Positions 56,635 to 64,000 of a stretch of DNA of 64,000 bases are shown one piece after another. The DNA is from Oscillatoria nigro-viridis PCC 7112 (GTDB lineage: Bacteria > Cyanobacteriota > Cyanobacteriia > Cyanobacteriales > Microcoleaceae). Where the stretch lies: assembly GCF_000317475.1 (NCBI RefSeq), contig NC_019729.1, forward strand, positions 124,001 through 188,000, read 5' to 3'. Position 1 is the first letter of the stretch; every line of letters starts with the position of its first letter. A program made the position numbers and the translations under genes. A model generated the notes under the pieces. The model was not told the DNA's origin. It worked only from the letters and a program-made list of their open reading frames with translations, and searched no databases.

Positions 56635-56667
56635 CAATCTAAAATCCAAAATCTAAAATCTAAAATC
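56635..56667. repeat. Heptanucleotide repeat
   Basis: Four to five AATCTAA-type 7-bp units downstream of the crr7-like gene. Confidence 0.8.
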
Positions 56668-56669
56668 GG

Positions 56670-57050
56670 TTAGTCTTCCAACTGTTGAACCGATGATACT
56701 TCAACTGCGGTAACATCGATCGTACCGGGCGGTGTCAAGCGACTAAAATGACCTTCCTCTATTTTCAGAGGTTCGCCGCAGTTGGCACACTGAAACTGAG
56801 TTTGATTTAAAGCTGTAAACTCGTATTGACAAACTGGACACTTGTCCTCAATTAAATTGCGTTTCAGCCACCACTGAAGGGCGAAAAAGGCGACTACAGG
56901 TGTCAGCAGCAAAAAAGCTACTACAATCAACAATGATTTAACTACCCAACCCAAACCAATAGACACCAACAAACACGCGATGCCCAGCAGTATCAACCAA
57001 TTGCTAATACGGGGTAGCTTTAAAGAGATTTTGGGGGTGCCTTGGTTCAC
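56670..57050 (-). CDS. Small membrane protein with zinc ribbon
   Basis: 126 residues. Two hydrophobic helices (about 17-57: LILLGIACLLVSIGLGWV and LLIVVAFLLLTPVVAFFAL) are followed by a cytoplasmic CPVCQYEF-x10-CANCGEPL zinc-ribbon motif, then a Thr/Pro-rich tail. Four Cys suit one zinc ion. Similar proteins are frequent in cyanobacteria, but I recognise no function. Confidence 0.7.
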   Translation of the reverse strand: MNQGTPKISLKLPRISNWLILLGIACLLVSIGLGWVVKSLLIVVAFLLLTPVVAFFALQWWLKRNLIEDKCPVCQYEFTALNQTQFQCANCGEPLKIEEGHFSRLTPPGTIDVTAVEVSSVQQLED

Positions 57051-57168
57051 GGTGGTCTCCTTGGGTGTCTTTGCACGTAGGCATAACTCTATCCTACTCA
57101 GAAAATCACGCAGTCGATCGAGTTAATTTCCCCATTGTACACGGAGAAACCGCTCTCTACGTTATCAG

Positions 57169-58362
57169 TTAATCAGAGTCAGAGGGTTGAAAAATTCCTT
57201 GTAAGGATTGACAAAGGGATTCAAAACTAAATCTTGCGAGGGTTTGTTCCCTCAACCAGCGGCGATCGCACCTTTTATCCTCTCCTCGCAGCATTTCCAC
57301 ACAAGCAACCGCTACTGCTGCTGCATCTCGGTGGGGAACTCGCCACCCCAGTTTACCATCTTGCAGCGGATCTGCCGACCCGTCCGCGTCCCCCGCGAGT
57401 ACGGGTACTCCGCAAGCCAGCGCTTCCAAATAAACTATACCGAAGCCTTCCTGGGACGGCATTACATAAGCATCGGCCAACTGGTAATGTGCTGCTAAAT
57501 TTTCTGTGGGTACAAAACCCGCAAATATTACTCTTTCGGTAACTCCCAAATCATCAGCGAGTTTGGCTAATCTGGGTCGATCGTCTCCTCTGCCAATAAC
57601 TAAGTATTTCACATTGGCAAAAGTTTCGGCTATTTGCGGCAAAGCTTGAATGGTGACATCGACGCCTTTGTAAATATCTGTCGATCGCAATCTGGCTACA
57701 GTCATCAATATTTTAGCACCAACCAAATTGTACTGCTCTAATAAATCCTGTGGCTTGGGCCGATTCGTAAATATATTTTCATCTACAGTACAAGGCACTA
57801 TGTGGAATTTTTCGGGATTTAAGTTGTTAATTTCGCAAGTGCGTGAAGCGAAGCTATCCCGTAGGGAATCGCGCGTGTACCTGCTAATAGTCCAAATACT
57901 GTCAGCTTGTCTCATTGCTGTTTGATATTTGGGCCCAAGCGGTTCCCACACTTCCTTGCCGTAAGTTAAAATCGTGTAGGGAATTCCCAGCGGCTGGCAT
58001 AAAGTTTGAATCAGCGGTGCGAGTTTGATGTGACCGCAAAAAACCCGTTCCGGTCGTTTTTGCAGCAAGCGAGTTAGTAATACTGTAGCAAATTTAAGAC
58101 GGTCAAACCAGGGATTCTCGGTTTTGAGGTAATAAAATTTCAGATTGTTTGACTCGTAAGGATTGTTGCAGTCTGGGTAATCTCGCAACAGCAAAACTTC
58201 AGCTTGCGGCGGCGAGTTTGTCGTTGCGGTTATTGACACGTAAGCTTTGAAAATGTCTTTAACGTAGGATTGAATGCCGCCTTCGCTGGCAAATATTTCT
58301 AGGAAACAGAATAAGTGATTTGTCGATCGCATCTCAGATTTAGGCATTAACAGCGCAGACAA
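57169..58362 (-). CDS. Glycosyltransferase family 4 (GT-B)
   Basis: 397 residues. GT-B build with the C-terminal donor-binding motif MPSQEGFGIVYLEALACGVPVLAG (about 300-325), plus NLVGAKILMTVARL and GRGDDRPRLAKLADDLG. Likely acts on lipid-linked or extracellular glycans; the sugar is unknown. The N-terminus may be cytoplasmic (MPKSEMRSTNHLFCFLE). Oddity: a 31-bp DNA repeat at 57841-57871 is translated as RDSLRDSFASR within the acceptor-side half. Confidence 0.85.
   Translation of the reverse strand: MSALLMPKSEMRSTNHLFCFLEIFASEGGIQSYVKDIFKAYVSITATTNSPPQAEVLLLRDYPDCNNPYESNNLKFYYLKTENPWFDRLKFATVLLTRLLQKRPERVFCGHIKLAPLIQTLCQPLGIPYTILTYGKEVWEPLGPKYQTAMRQADSIWTISRYTRDSLRDSFASRTCEINNLNPEKFHIVPCTVDENIFTNRPKPQDLLEQYNLVGAKILMTVARLRSTDIYKGVDVTIQALPQIAETFANVKYLVIGRGDDRPRLAKLADDLGVTERVIFAGFVPTENLAAHYQLADAYVMPSQEGFGIVYLEALACGVPVLAGDADGSADPLQDGKLGWRVPHRDAAAVAVACVEMLRGEDKRCDRRWLREQTLARFSFESLCQSLQGIFQPSDSD
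57841..57871. repeat. 31-bp dispersed repeat, copy in the GT4 gene
   Basis: Identical to 52131-52161 but read in a different frame (RDSLRDSFASR versus IPYGIASLHA). Confidence 0.9.
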
Positions 58363-58513
58363 TTATTGCAGTATAGTGATTTTGCTAATCCGGGCGATCG
58401 CCATTATCCAGAGCTTTTAAACCATGTCAAGATGACTGTAATTGCAGGTTTTACAGCCAAATATTGAACTTGTCTGCTCTCACCGTTGGCTTTAAGGGAC
58501 GCTCTGCTTTTTA

Positions 58514-59842
58514 ACTAGGGCTTTTTAACTAGTACACTTGGGCGTGAATAGAGCTACCATTTATATGTAGATGTAGAAGGTAGAACAGATCGATGCCCAG
58601 ACTAGCCCCAAAGCCATTGCAATTGGCAGAGCCAGAACGAGAGCAACTGTGGCAGATTGTCAACCGTCATCGGACTCCCCAGCAAATTGCCTTAAGAGCC
58701 AGGATTATTCTGTTAGCAGACGAAGGATACAATCATCGAGAAATCGCTCGTGCCCTCAACATCAGTCGAGAGATGGCTTCGTTGTGGCGGCATCGTTGGT
58801 TAGAGTTGAGTGTCAAAAATCTGGAAGTGGTGCAGCGATTAGCCGATGCCGAGAGACTCGGAGGTCCAATGACCTTCAGCTTAGAACAGATTCTTCAATT
58901 ATTTGCGCTCGCTTGTGAGAAACCGGAAATATCTGGGCGACCGCTGAGTCATTGGAGTGCACGAGAGCTAGCAGATGAAGCGGTCAAACAAGGCATAGTC
59001 ACCAGCATCTCCCCTCGTCATGTTGGGAGATTGATGGCAGAAGCCGATTTAAAACCGCACCAGTCACAATACTGGTTGAATCCCCCCCGACCCACAGTTT
59101 GATGAAAAAATCAAAGACATCTGTGAGGTCTACCTGAGTGCAATAGAGCGTGCCGAGCGGGGAGAGCGGACGATTTCGATGGATGAGATGACAGGAATTC
59201 AAGCCATCGAGCGCAAGTCTGCCGACCGTGGGATGCGTCCCGGCAAACGGGAGCGGCGAGAATTTGAGTATATTCGCCACGGCACCCAAACATTAATCGC
59301 GAGTTTTGATGTTGCTCAAGGTCAGGTGGTCGCTGCGACCATTGGCGATACCCGAACTGAGTTGGACTATCTGAGCCACGTCGAACACCTGATGGCTAGT
59401 GACCCTGATGCTGTCAAATGGCATCTGGTGATGGATTGTTTGAACACTCATCAATCGGAATCCTTGGTTCGGTTTGTGGCAAAATTTGAAGGGCTGGAGG
59501 TTCCTCTCGGGGTGAAAGGGGTATCGGGTATTCTTAAATCGATGCCAACTCGATCCGATTTCTTGCGTGACCCCACTCATAAAATCGTGTTTCACTTCAC
59601 CCCCAAGCATTGTTCTTGGCTCAATCAGATTGAGATTTGGTTCAGTATTTTGGTTCGTAAGTTACTCAGGCGAGCCAATTTCCTTAGTAAAGCTCAACTC
59701 AAAACCCGTCTCCTTGAATTCATCGATTACTTCAATTGCACAATGGCTAAACCCTTCAAATGGACTTATTCGGGCAAAGCATTGAAGAAATAATCAATGG
59801 TAGGTTAACTCCCGCCTACGTCTACTAGGGCTTTTTAACTAG
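58514..59842 (+). mobile_element. IS630-family insertion sequence with 19-bp flanking direct repeats
   Basis: ACTAGGGCTTTTTAACTAG occurs at both 58514-58532 and 59824-59842, in the same orientation. Inside, imperfect inverted ends include GGGCGTGAATAG...CTACCATT (left) and, inverted, AACCTACCATTGA (right). IS630 normally duplicates only TA, so the long direct repeat may be part of the element or a pre-existing repeat. Confidence 0.75.
58593..59793 (+). CDS. IS630-family transposase, two frames joined by a +1 shift
   Basis: Frame 1 (58593-59102): [19 protein letters not shown], a helix-turn-helix with [18 protein letters not shown], ending NPPRPTV stop. Frame 2 continues from about 59088 ([36 protein letters not shown], then [17 protein letters not shown] and the end KALKK), holding the D, D and E residues. 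A run of seven C (59081-59087) sits at the junction, and a +1 slip there yields one ~400-residue protein. Programmed frameshifting is known in several IS630-type elements. Both halves look intact. Confidence 0.8.
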
Positions 59843-60486
59843 CTGCATCGGTGAGTGCGAGACTTTGTTTGCAGTTTACTATAATCTACCGTAATTGACT
59901 GTAAACTTAATGATTTTTTACAATATTATGCACCAAACAAAAATTAAGATTTATTGAGTTGGTGCAGCGCGTCCGACCAGACTGGGGATCGGCAGACCGA
60001 TGCCGATCGGGGCGATCGCATCTTTACTTTTTGGTAAAAGTATGGTCTATCCAAAGATAGATATCGAGCCAGTATGTAACTGTTATCATCAGCAACATAG
60101 AGAGTTAAATTAAATATGACTCTGCCAGGTTTAAAAAACAATTTCTGAAAGATTTTGTCTAAATTATTCTCCGAAAATTTTCTCACGCCTTGCTAAAAAC
60201 TAATGCTCATCAAGCATTAAAAAAATTCAGATAGTTGATTATTTTTGAATCGAGGAGAGAGATTGAATATTCATATCTTTTCCGTTTACTAAAGTAATCT
60301 AGCGAGCCGAGCGAGAAAGTTTTACGAGCAGAAAATACACAGGATCTCGTACAATCACGTACAAAGAAAAGCCGCTCACCTAAAACATGAGGTATTTGAG
60401 CTTAAACCTGACAAAAGCTAATGTTAGGTTGGCAACGTCATATGTACGAGGGACTCTCTCCAAACGAGCCTTTATTGGAGTTTGAG
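59843..60486. other. Upstream region of the sugar ABC transporter
   Basis: No well-supported gene in 640 bp. A minus-strand frame at 59944-60186 (80 codons, HQLNKS end) lacks family features. AT-rich with HIP1-type sites; probably holds the promoter and operator of the transporter genes. Confidence 0.5.
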
Positions 60487-61467
60487 GTGAAACGAGCAAC
60501 GATCGCACTCAGTCTTTTTAGTCTACTCAGCAGCACTCTGGCAAGTTGCACCGCAGCTTCCCAGAACGCTCAAAACAGCACAAAACCAAGCAACTCCGAA
60601 CTTTCATCAGTTGCTGTAGCAGTCCGCGACCTCGGCAATCCATTCTTCGTACAAGTGGGCAAGGGCGCTGAAGCCGAAGCCAAGAAAATCGGCGGTCCAA
60701 ATGTGAGGACAACTCTCGTTTCCAGCGGCGACGATTTAAATCAGCAATTTAATCAAATCGAAAACTTTATTGCCTCTAATGTCAGCATGATTGTACTCAA
60801 TGCTGCTGACACCAAAGGCATTGCCCCGGCTGTCGAAAAAGCCAAGCAAGCCGGAATTCCGATAATTGCAGTTGATACCGCCGCCGAGGGAGGCGTTGAT
60901 GCCACAGTTACTTCAAATAACGTGCAAGCTGGCGAAGTAAGCTGTCAATATATAGCCGATCGCTTGAAAGGAAAAGGCAGCGTTGTGATTATCAACGGGC
61001 CTCCCGTCGCTTCAGTAGTCGAGCGAGTTCAGGGTTGCCAGAGTGTCTTCTCCAAATATCCCGATCTCAAAGTTCTTTCCAAAGATCAGAACGCTGAAGG
61101 CAGCCGCGATGGCGGGTTGAGAGTCATGAGCGATTTGCTTACTTCCTTCCCAAAAATTGATGCTGTTTTTGCAATTAATGACCCCTGTGCCATCGGTGCA
61201 GAATTAGCAGCCAAACAAGCACAAAGGAGCGAATTCTTTATTGTTGGAGTCGATGGTGCACCTGAAGCTTTAGATGCGCTCAAGCAGAAAAACAGTTTAT
61301 TTGTGGCTACAGCAGCTCAAGATCCATTTCGCATGGCAGCCAAGGCAGTTGAAGTCGGTAACAACATTCTCAAAGGAAACAAGCCAGCCAATCCAAACAT
61401 TCTGATTCCAGTCGCGCTGATTACTCGCGAAAACGTCAATCAACATAAAGGCTGGACAAGTGAGTGA
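60487..61467 (+). CDS. rbsB: Ribose-type ABC transporter substrate-binding lipoprotein
   Basis: 326 residues from the GTG at 60487, preceded by GGAG; a longer upstream frame from 60421 has no signal-like start. Lipobox LASC after ALSLFSLLSST, then the Peripla_BP_4 fold: VAVAVRDLGNPFFVQVGKGAEAEA, IVLNAADTKGIAPAVEKAKQAGIPIIAVD, VQGCQSVFSKYPDL and FAINDPCAIGAELA. It captures ribose or a related sugar and delivers it to the membrane complex. rbsA and rbsC follow on the same strand, making a B-A-C order rather than the E. coli D-A-C-B order. Confidence 0.85.
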   Translation: MKRATIALSLFSLLSSTLASCTAASQNAQNSTKPSNSELSSVAVAVRDLGNPFFVQVGKGAEAEAKKIGGPNVRTTLVSSGDDLNQQFNQIENFIASNVSMIVLNAADTKGIAPAVEKAKQAGIPIIAVDTAAEGGVDATVTSNNVQAGEVSCQYIADRLKGKGSVVIINGPPVASVVERVQGCQSVFSKYPDLKVLSKDQNAEGSRDGGLRVMSDLLTSFPKIDAVFAINDPCAIGAELAAKQAQRSEFFIVGVDGAPEALDALKQKNSLFVATAAQDPFRMAAKAVEVGNNILKGNKPANPNILIPVALITRENVNQHKGWTSE

Positions 61468-61530
61468 CCAGAGATGTCAACTTAAGCTGTCAGTCCGCCA
61501 GTCCGCCAGAGACTGAAGTCCCTGGCTAAT

Positions 61531-61677
61531 AGCTAAAGTCCTCGCTATGAGGACTCAGAAGAAGACTTTTCAAACTCATTAGATCTCTCCCAAAAAGGCT
61601 GTCAAGAACAGGCATATTGCCTGTTCCACAAGAATTATGGGAGATGTCTATTAGTCCTCATAGCGAGGACTTTAGCT
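61531..61677. repeat. Large palindrome with 25-bp perfect arms
   Basis: The arm at 61531-61555 (AGCTAAAGTCCTCGCTATGA...) is the perfect inverse of 61653-61677. Inside is GAACAGGCA-TAT-TGCCTGTTC (61606-61626) and an inverted TCTCCCA/TGGGAGA pair. A further hairpin (GGCAGGGG/CCCCTGCC) follows at about 61682-61704. The block lies between rbsB and rbsA. Confidence 0.85.
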
Positions 61678-61771
61678 TTGAGGCAGGGGTTTCAACCCCT
61701 GCCGTACAGCGGGAAAGAGCGTGGAAAGTTGGTATCAATGGCAAGTGACATCCTCCTACACCAAATCTACG

Positions 61772-63316
61772 ATGGTAAATAGCACTCAAAATTCAATTAA
61801 AACTAAGCCCGTCCTCGAAATGCAAGGTATTACAAAAACCTTTCACGGTTTTACAGCTTTGCACGATGTAAATATCACCGTTTACCCAGGGGAAGTCCAC
61901 GCCCTCATGGGGGAAAACGGTGCGGGCAAAAGTACGCTGATGAAAATTCTGGCGGGAGCCTACATAGCTGATGCAGGCGAAATCAGAATTGACGGTCAAG
62001 CTGTTAAGATGACAGACCCCGGTCAAGCCAGAAATTTAGGGATAGCGATTATTTATCAAGAACTCAATCTTGCCCCCAATCTGACAGTTGCTGAAAACAT
62101 TTTTATGGGCAGCGAGCTGAAGAAAGGAGGTACATTTTTAGACCAAGATGAAATGCGGCGCAAGGCATCTGAGGTATTAAAAAACCTCGATGCAAATTTT
62201 GAGGCTGGAGACCTGGTTTCCACACTTTCAATTGCCGAACAGCAGCAAGTGGAAATAGCTAGGGCGCTCAAAGATAAAAGCCGAATTTTAGTGATGGACG
62301 AGCCGACTGCCGCGCTTTCAGAGCGCGAAACAGATAAGCTTTTTGAAGTGGTTCGCCGCTTGCGGAATGAAGGTATTGCTATTATTTATATCAGCCACAG
62401 GATGGAAGAGATTTATGCCCTTGCCGATCGCGTGAGCGTCATCCGAGATGGCGGGTATATTGGCTCTCTTGAAAAGCACGAAATTTCGGCCGAACGCCTG
62501 GTGGAAATGATGGTGGGCCGTTCTTTACAGGATTTGTACGAAAACAAGCATCAAATAACACCGGGTGCAGTTGTTCTTGAGGTAACAAATTTAAGCGACG
62601 GCTACAAAGTAAAGCCTGCCAGTTTTAAACTTCATGCGGGCGAAATTTTGGGTTTAGCGGGTTTAGTTGGCGCCGGCAGAACAGAGCTTGCCCGCCTAAT
62701 TTTTGGTGCAGATCGGAAGGTAAGCGGTGAAATAAAACTGGAAGGTCGTCATCTCAATGTCTCGACACCCAATGAAGCAATGGCCGCCGGAATTGCTTAC
62801 GTGCCAGAAGATCGCAAGGATCTCGGACTATTTTTAGAAGCTAGTTCTGGTGAGAATATCACCATGAATGTCCTCGATCGAGAAGCAAAAGCTGGCATTA
62901 TTAACTCAAATTTTCTGTTGAAAGTTGTCAATGATGCTATTAATAATTTGCAGATTCGCCTTGCAAGTCCGAGCATCAGGGCAATGGATCTTTCTGGGGG
63001 AAATCAGCAGAAGTTGCTGCTAGCGCGTTGGTTGGCTATCAACCCAAAGGTACTTTTGCTAGATGAACCGACGCGGGGTGTAGACATTGGCGCTAAAAGC
63101 GAAATTTATCGAATTATTAGCGATTTGGCAGCCAAGGGCGTAGCTATTTTAATGATTTCCAGCGAACTGCCGGAAATTGTGGGAATGAGCGATCGCGTCT
63201 TAGTGATGCGATCGGGAAGCCTCGTCGGTGAAGTAGGCGGATCGACTGGGGAAGCAATTACGCAAGAGAACATTATGGCTTATGCCACCGGGGCAACAGA
63301 GGTAAAAAAATCATGA
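61772..63316 (+). CDS. rbsA: Ribose-type ABC transporter ATP-binding protein
   Basis: 514 residues from the ATG at 61772 (MVNSTQNS); a GTG-initiated extension from 61721 is less likely. Duplicated ABC domain, as in RbsA/MglA. The first half has Walker [10 protein letters not shown], signature [15 protein letters not shown] and Walker [12 protein letters not shown]. The second has a degenerate Walker [10 protein letters not shown] but an intact signature [15 protein letters not shown] and [12 protein letters not shown]. This energises sugar uptake. Its TGA overlaps the rbsC start by a few bases (ATGA-type), so the two are translationally coupled. Confidence 0.9.
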   Translation: MVNSTQNSIKTKPVLEMQGITKTFHGFTALHDVNITVYPGEVHALMGENGAGKSTLMKILAGAYIADAGEIRIDGQAVKMTDPGQARNLGIAIIYQELNLAPNLTVAENIFMGSELKKGGTFLDQDEMRRKASEVLKNLDANFEAGDLVSTLSIAEQQQVEIARALKDKSRILVMDEPTAALSERETDKLFEVVRRLRNEGIAIIYISHRMEEIYALADRVSVIRDGGYIGSLEKHEISAERLVEMMVGRSLQDLYENKHQITPGAVVLEVTNLSDGYKVKPASFKLHAGEILGLAGLVGAGRTELARLIFGADRKVSGEIKLEGRHLNVSTPNEAMAAGIAYVPEDRKDLGLFLEASSGENITMNVLDREAKAGIINSNFLLKVVNDAINNLQIRLASPSIRAMDLSGGNQQKLLLARWLAINPKVLLLDEPTRGVDIGAKSEIYRIISDLAAKGVAILMISSELPEIVGMSDRVLVMRSGSLVGEVGGSTGEAITQENIMAYATGATEVKKS

Positions 63317-64000
63317 GTCAAACAGAAGTAAAAAGCACCAGAAATCAATCAAGCGATCGCCAAAAAGCCAGTAAAGCTCAAGCTTGGAGAAATTTTATCC
63401 AAGTAGCCGGCATCCTGCCGATTTTGATTGCCATCTGTATAATCTTTTCCCTGGTAACGCCCAGCTTTCTTTCAGTAGGAAATTTGATCAATGTCATTCG
63501 GCAAGCATCGATCAATATTGTCCTAGCTACTGGCATGACTTTTGTGATTTTGACGGGCGGGATTGACCTTTCAGTCGGGTCAATTTTGGGCGTGACGGCA
63601 GTTGTCGGGGTGCTGGTTTCCTTAGTTCCAGGTCTGGGTTGGTTTGCCGTACCGGCGGCGTTAATAGCCGGAGTATTTTTGGGATTGCTTAACGGCTCGC
63701 TAATTGCCTATTTAGGTTTGCCTCCGTTCATCGTCACCCTGGGTTCTTACACAGCTTTGCGGGGAGTTGCTTATTTAGTCGCTAACGGCACTACCGTTAT
63801 CAATAGAAATCTGAATTTTGCTTGGGTAGGTAACAGCTATGTCGGCCCAATTCCCTGGTTGGTTATTATCGCTTTTCTCGCAGTTTTAGCGAGTTGGTTT
63901 GTCTTGCGGCGGACTGTTCTGGGGAGGCATATTTACGCCGTGGGAGGCAACATTCGGGCAGCACGATTGACAGGTATTAAGGTGAGTCGCGTGCTGTTAT
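63312..64000 (+). CDS. rbsC: Ribose-type ABC transporter permease (5' part)
   Basis: The frame starts at ATG 63312 and runs past the window edge (229 codons visible). After a polar N-terminus ([17 protein letters not shown]) come hydrophobic helices and family motifs: [59 protein letters not shown] and [22 protein letters not shown]. It is the BPD_transp_2 permease for the transporter whose other parts precede it. The overlap with rbsA supports a single operon. Confidence 0.85.

Noticed and set aside
59944..60186. 80-codon minus-strand gene upstream of rbsB
   Set aside because: It has no conserved features, no clear ribosome site, and runs through HIP1-type sites. It may be chance.

Overview
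The window comes from a filamentous cyanobacterium, most likely a non-heterocystous Oscillatoriales/Microcoleus-type organism. That placement is an inference. It rests on frequent HIP1-like GCGATCGC octamers, many 7-bp-period tandem repeats, and typically cyanobacterial genes: ferredoxin sulfite reductase, a Crr7-like protein, the 2-oxoglutarate decarboxylase/succinic semialdehyde dehydrogenase pair, a PRC-barrel protein, a DUF92/VTE6-like protein, hetR and a PatX-type peptide gene. I see no rRNA, CRISPR array or prophage.

Layout. 1-5.9 kb: surface-glycan type genes (the end of a GT2, two large polytopic membrane proteins, an SGNH-type protein). 6-14.5 kb: PRC-barrel protein, smc, a TnpB element and murA. 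14.6-23 kb: an M48 protease and a diverged ~1.1-kb tandem duplication carrying two tRNA-Leu(CAA) genes. Beyond the duplication lies a long repeat-rich protein gene split by a group II intron whose RT-maturase-HNH gene looks intact. 23-26.2 kb: a DMT transporter, a decayed IS630-type element and a gene remnant. 26.2-29.9 kb: the two enzymes that close the cyanobacterial TCA cycle, behind a leader that contains an intrinsic-terminator-like hairpin. 29.9-33.9 kb: an AAA-like ATPase cluster with a possible -1 frameshift and a membrane-anchored ATPase/ligand-binding fusion. 34-38.6 kb: polysaccharide co-polymerase/tyrosine kinase, outer-membrane export protein and APS kinase. 38.9-43 kb: an FAD oxidoreductase, then a patX-like gene directly upstream of hetR. 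43-50 kb: DUF92 protein, a second TnpB element, VOC protein, paired alpha/beta hydrolases, TPR protein and a toxin-antitoxin-like pair. 50-58.4 kb: small secreted proteins, a broken MazF locus, rsmE, sir, crr7 and a glycosyltransferase. 58.5-59.8 kb: an IS630 element. 60.5-64 kb: a ribose-type ABC transporter whose permease gene runs off the window.

A recurring theme is repetitive DNA that has entered genes in frame. smc, rsmE, the DUF92 gene, an LprI-like gene, a GT4 gene and a membrane protein gene all carry such insertions. One 31-bp repeat is translated in two different frames in two proteins. Related palindromes sit between convergent genes, where they may act as bidirectional terminators.

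All family assignments come from reading motifs by eye; no database search was run.
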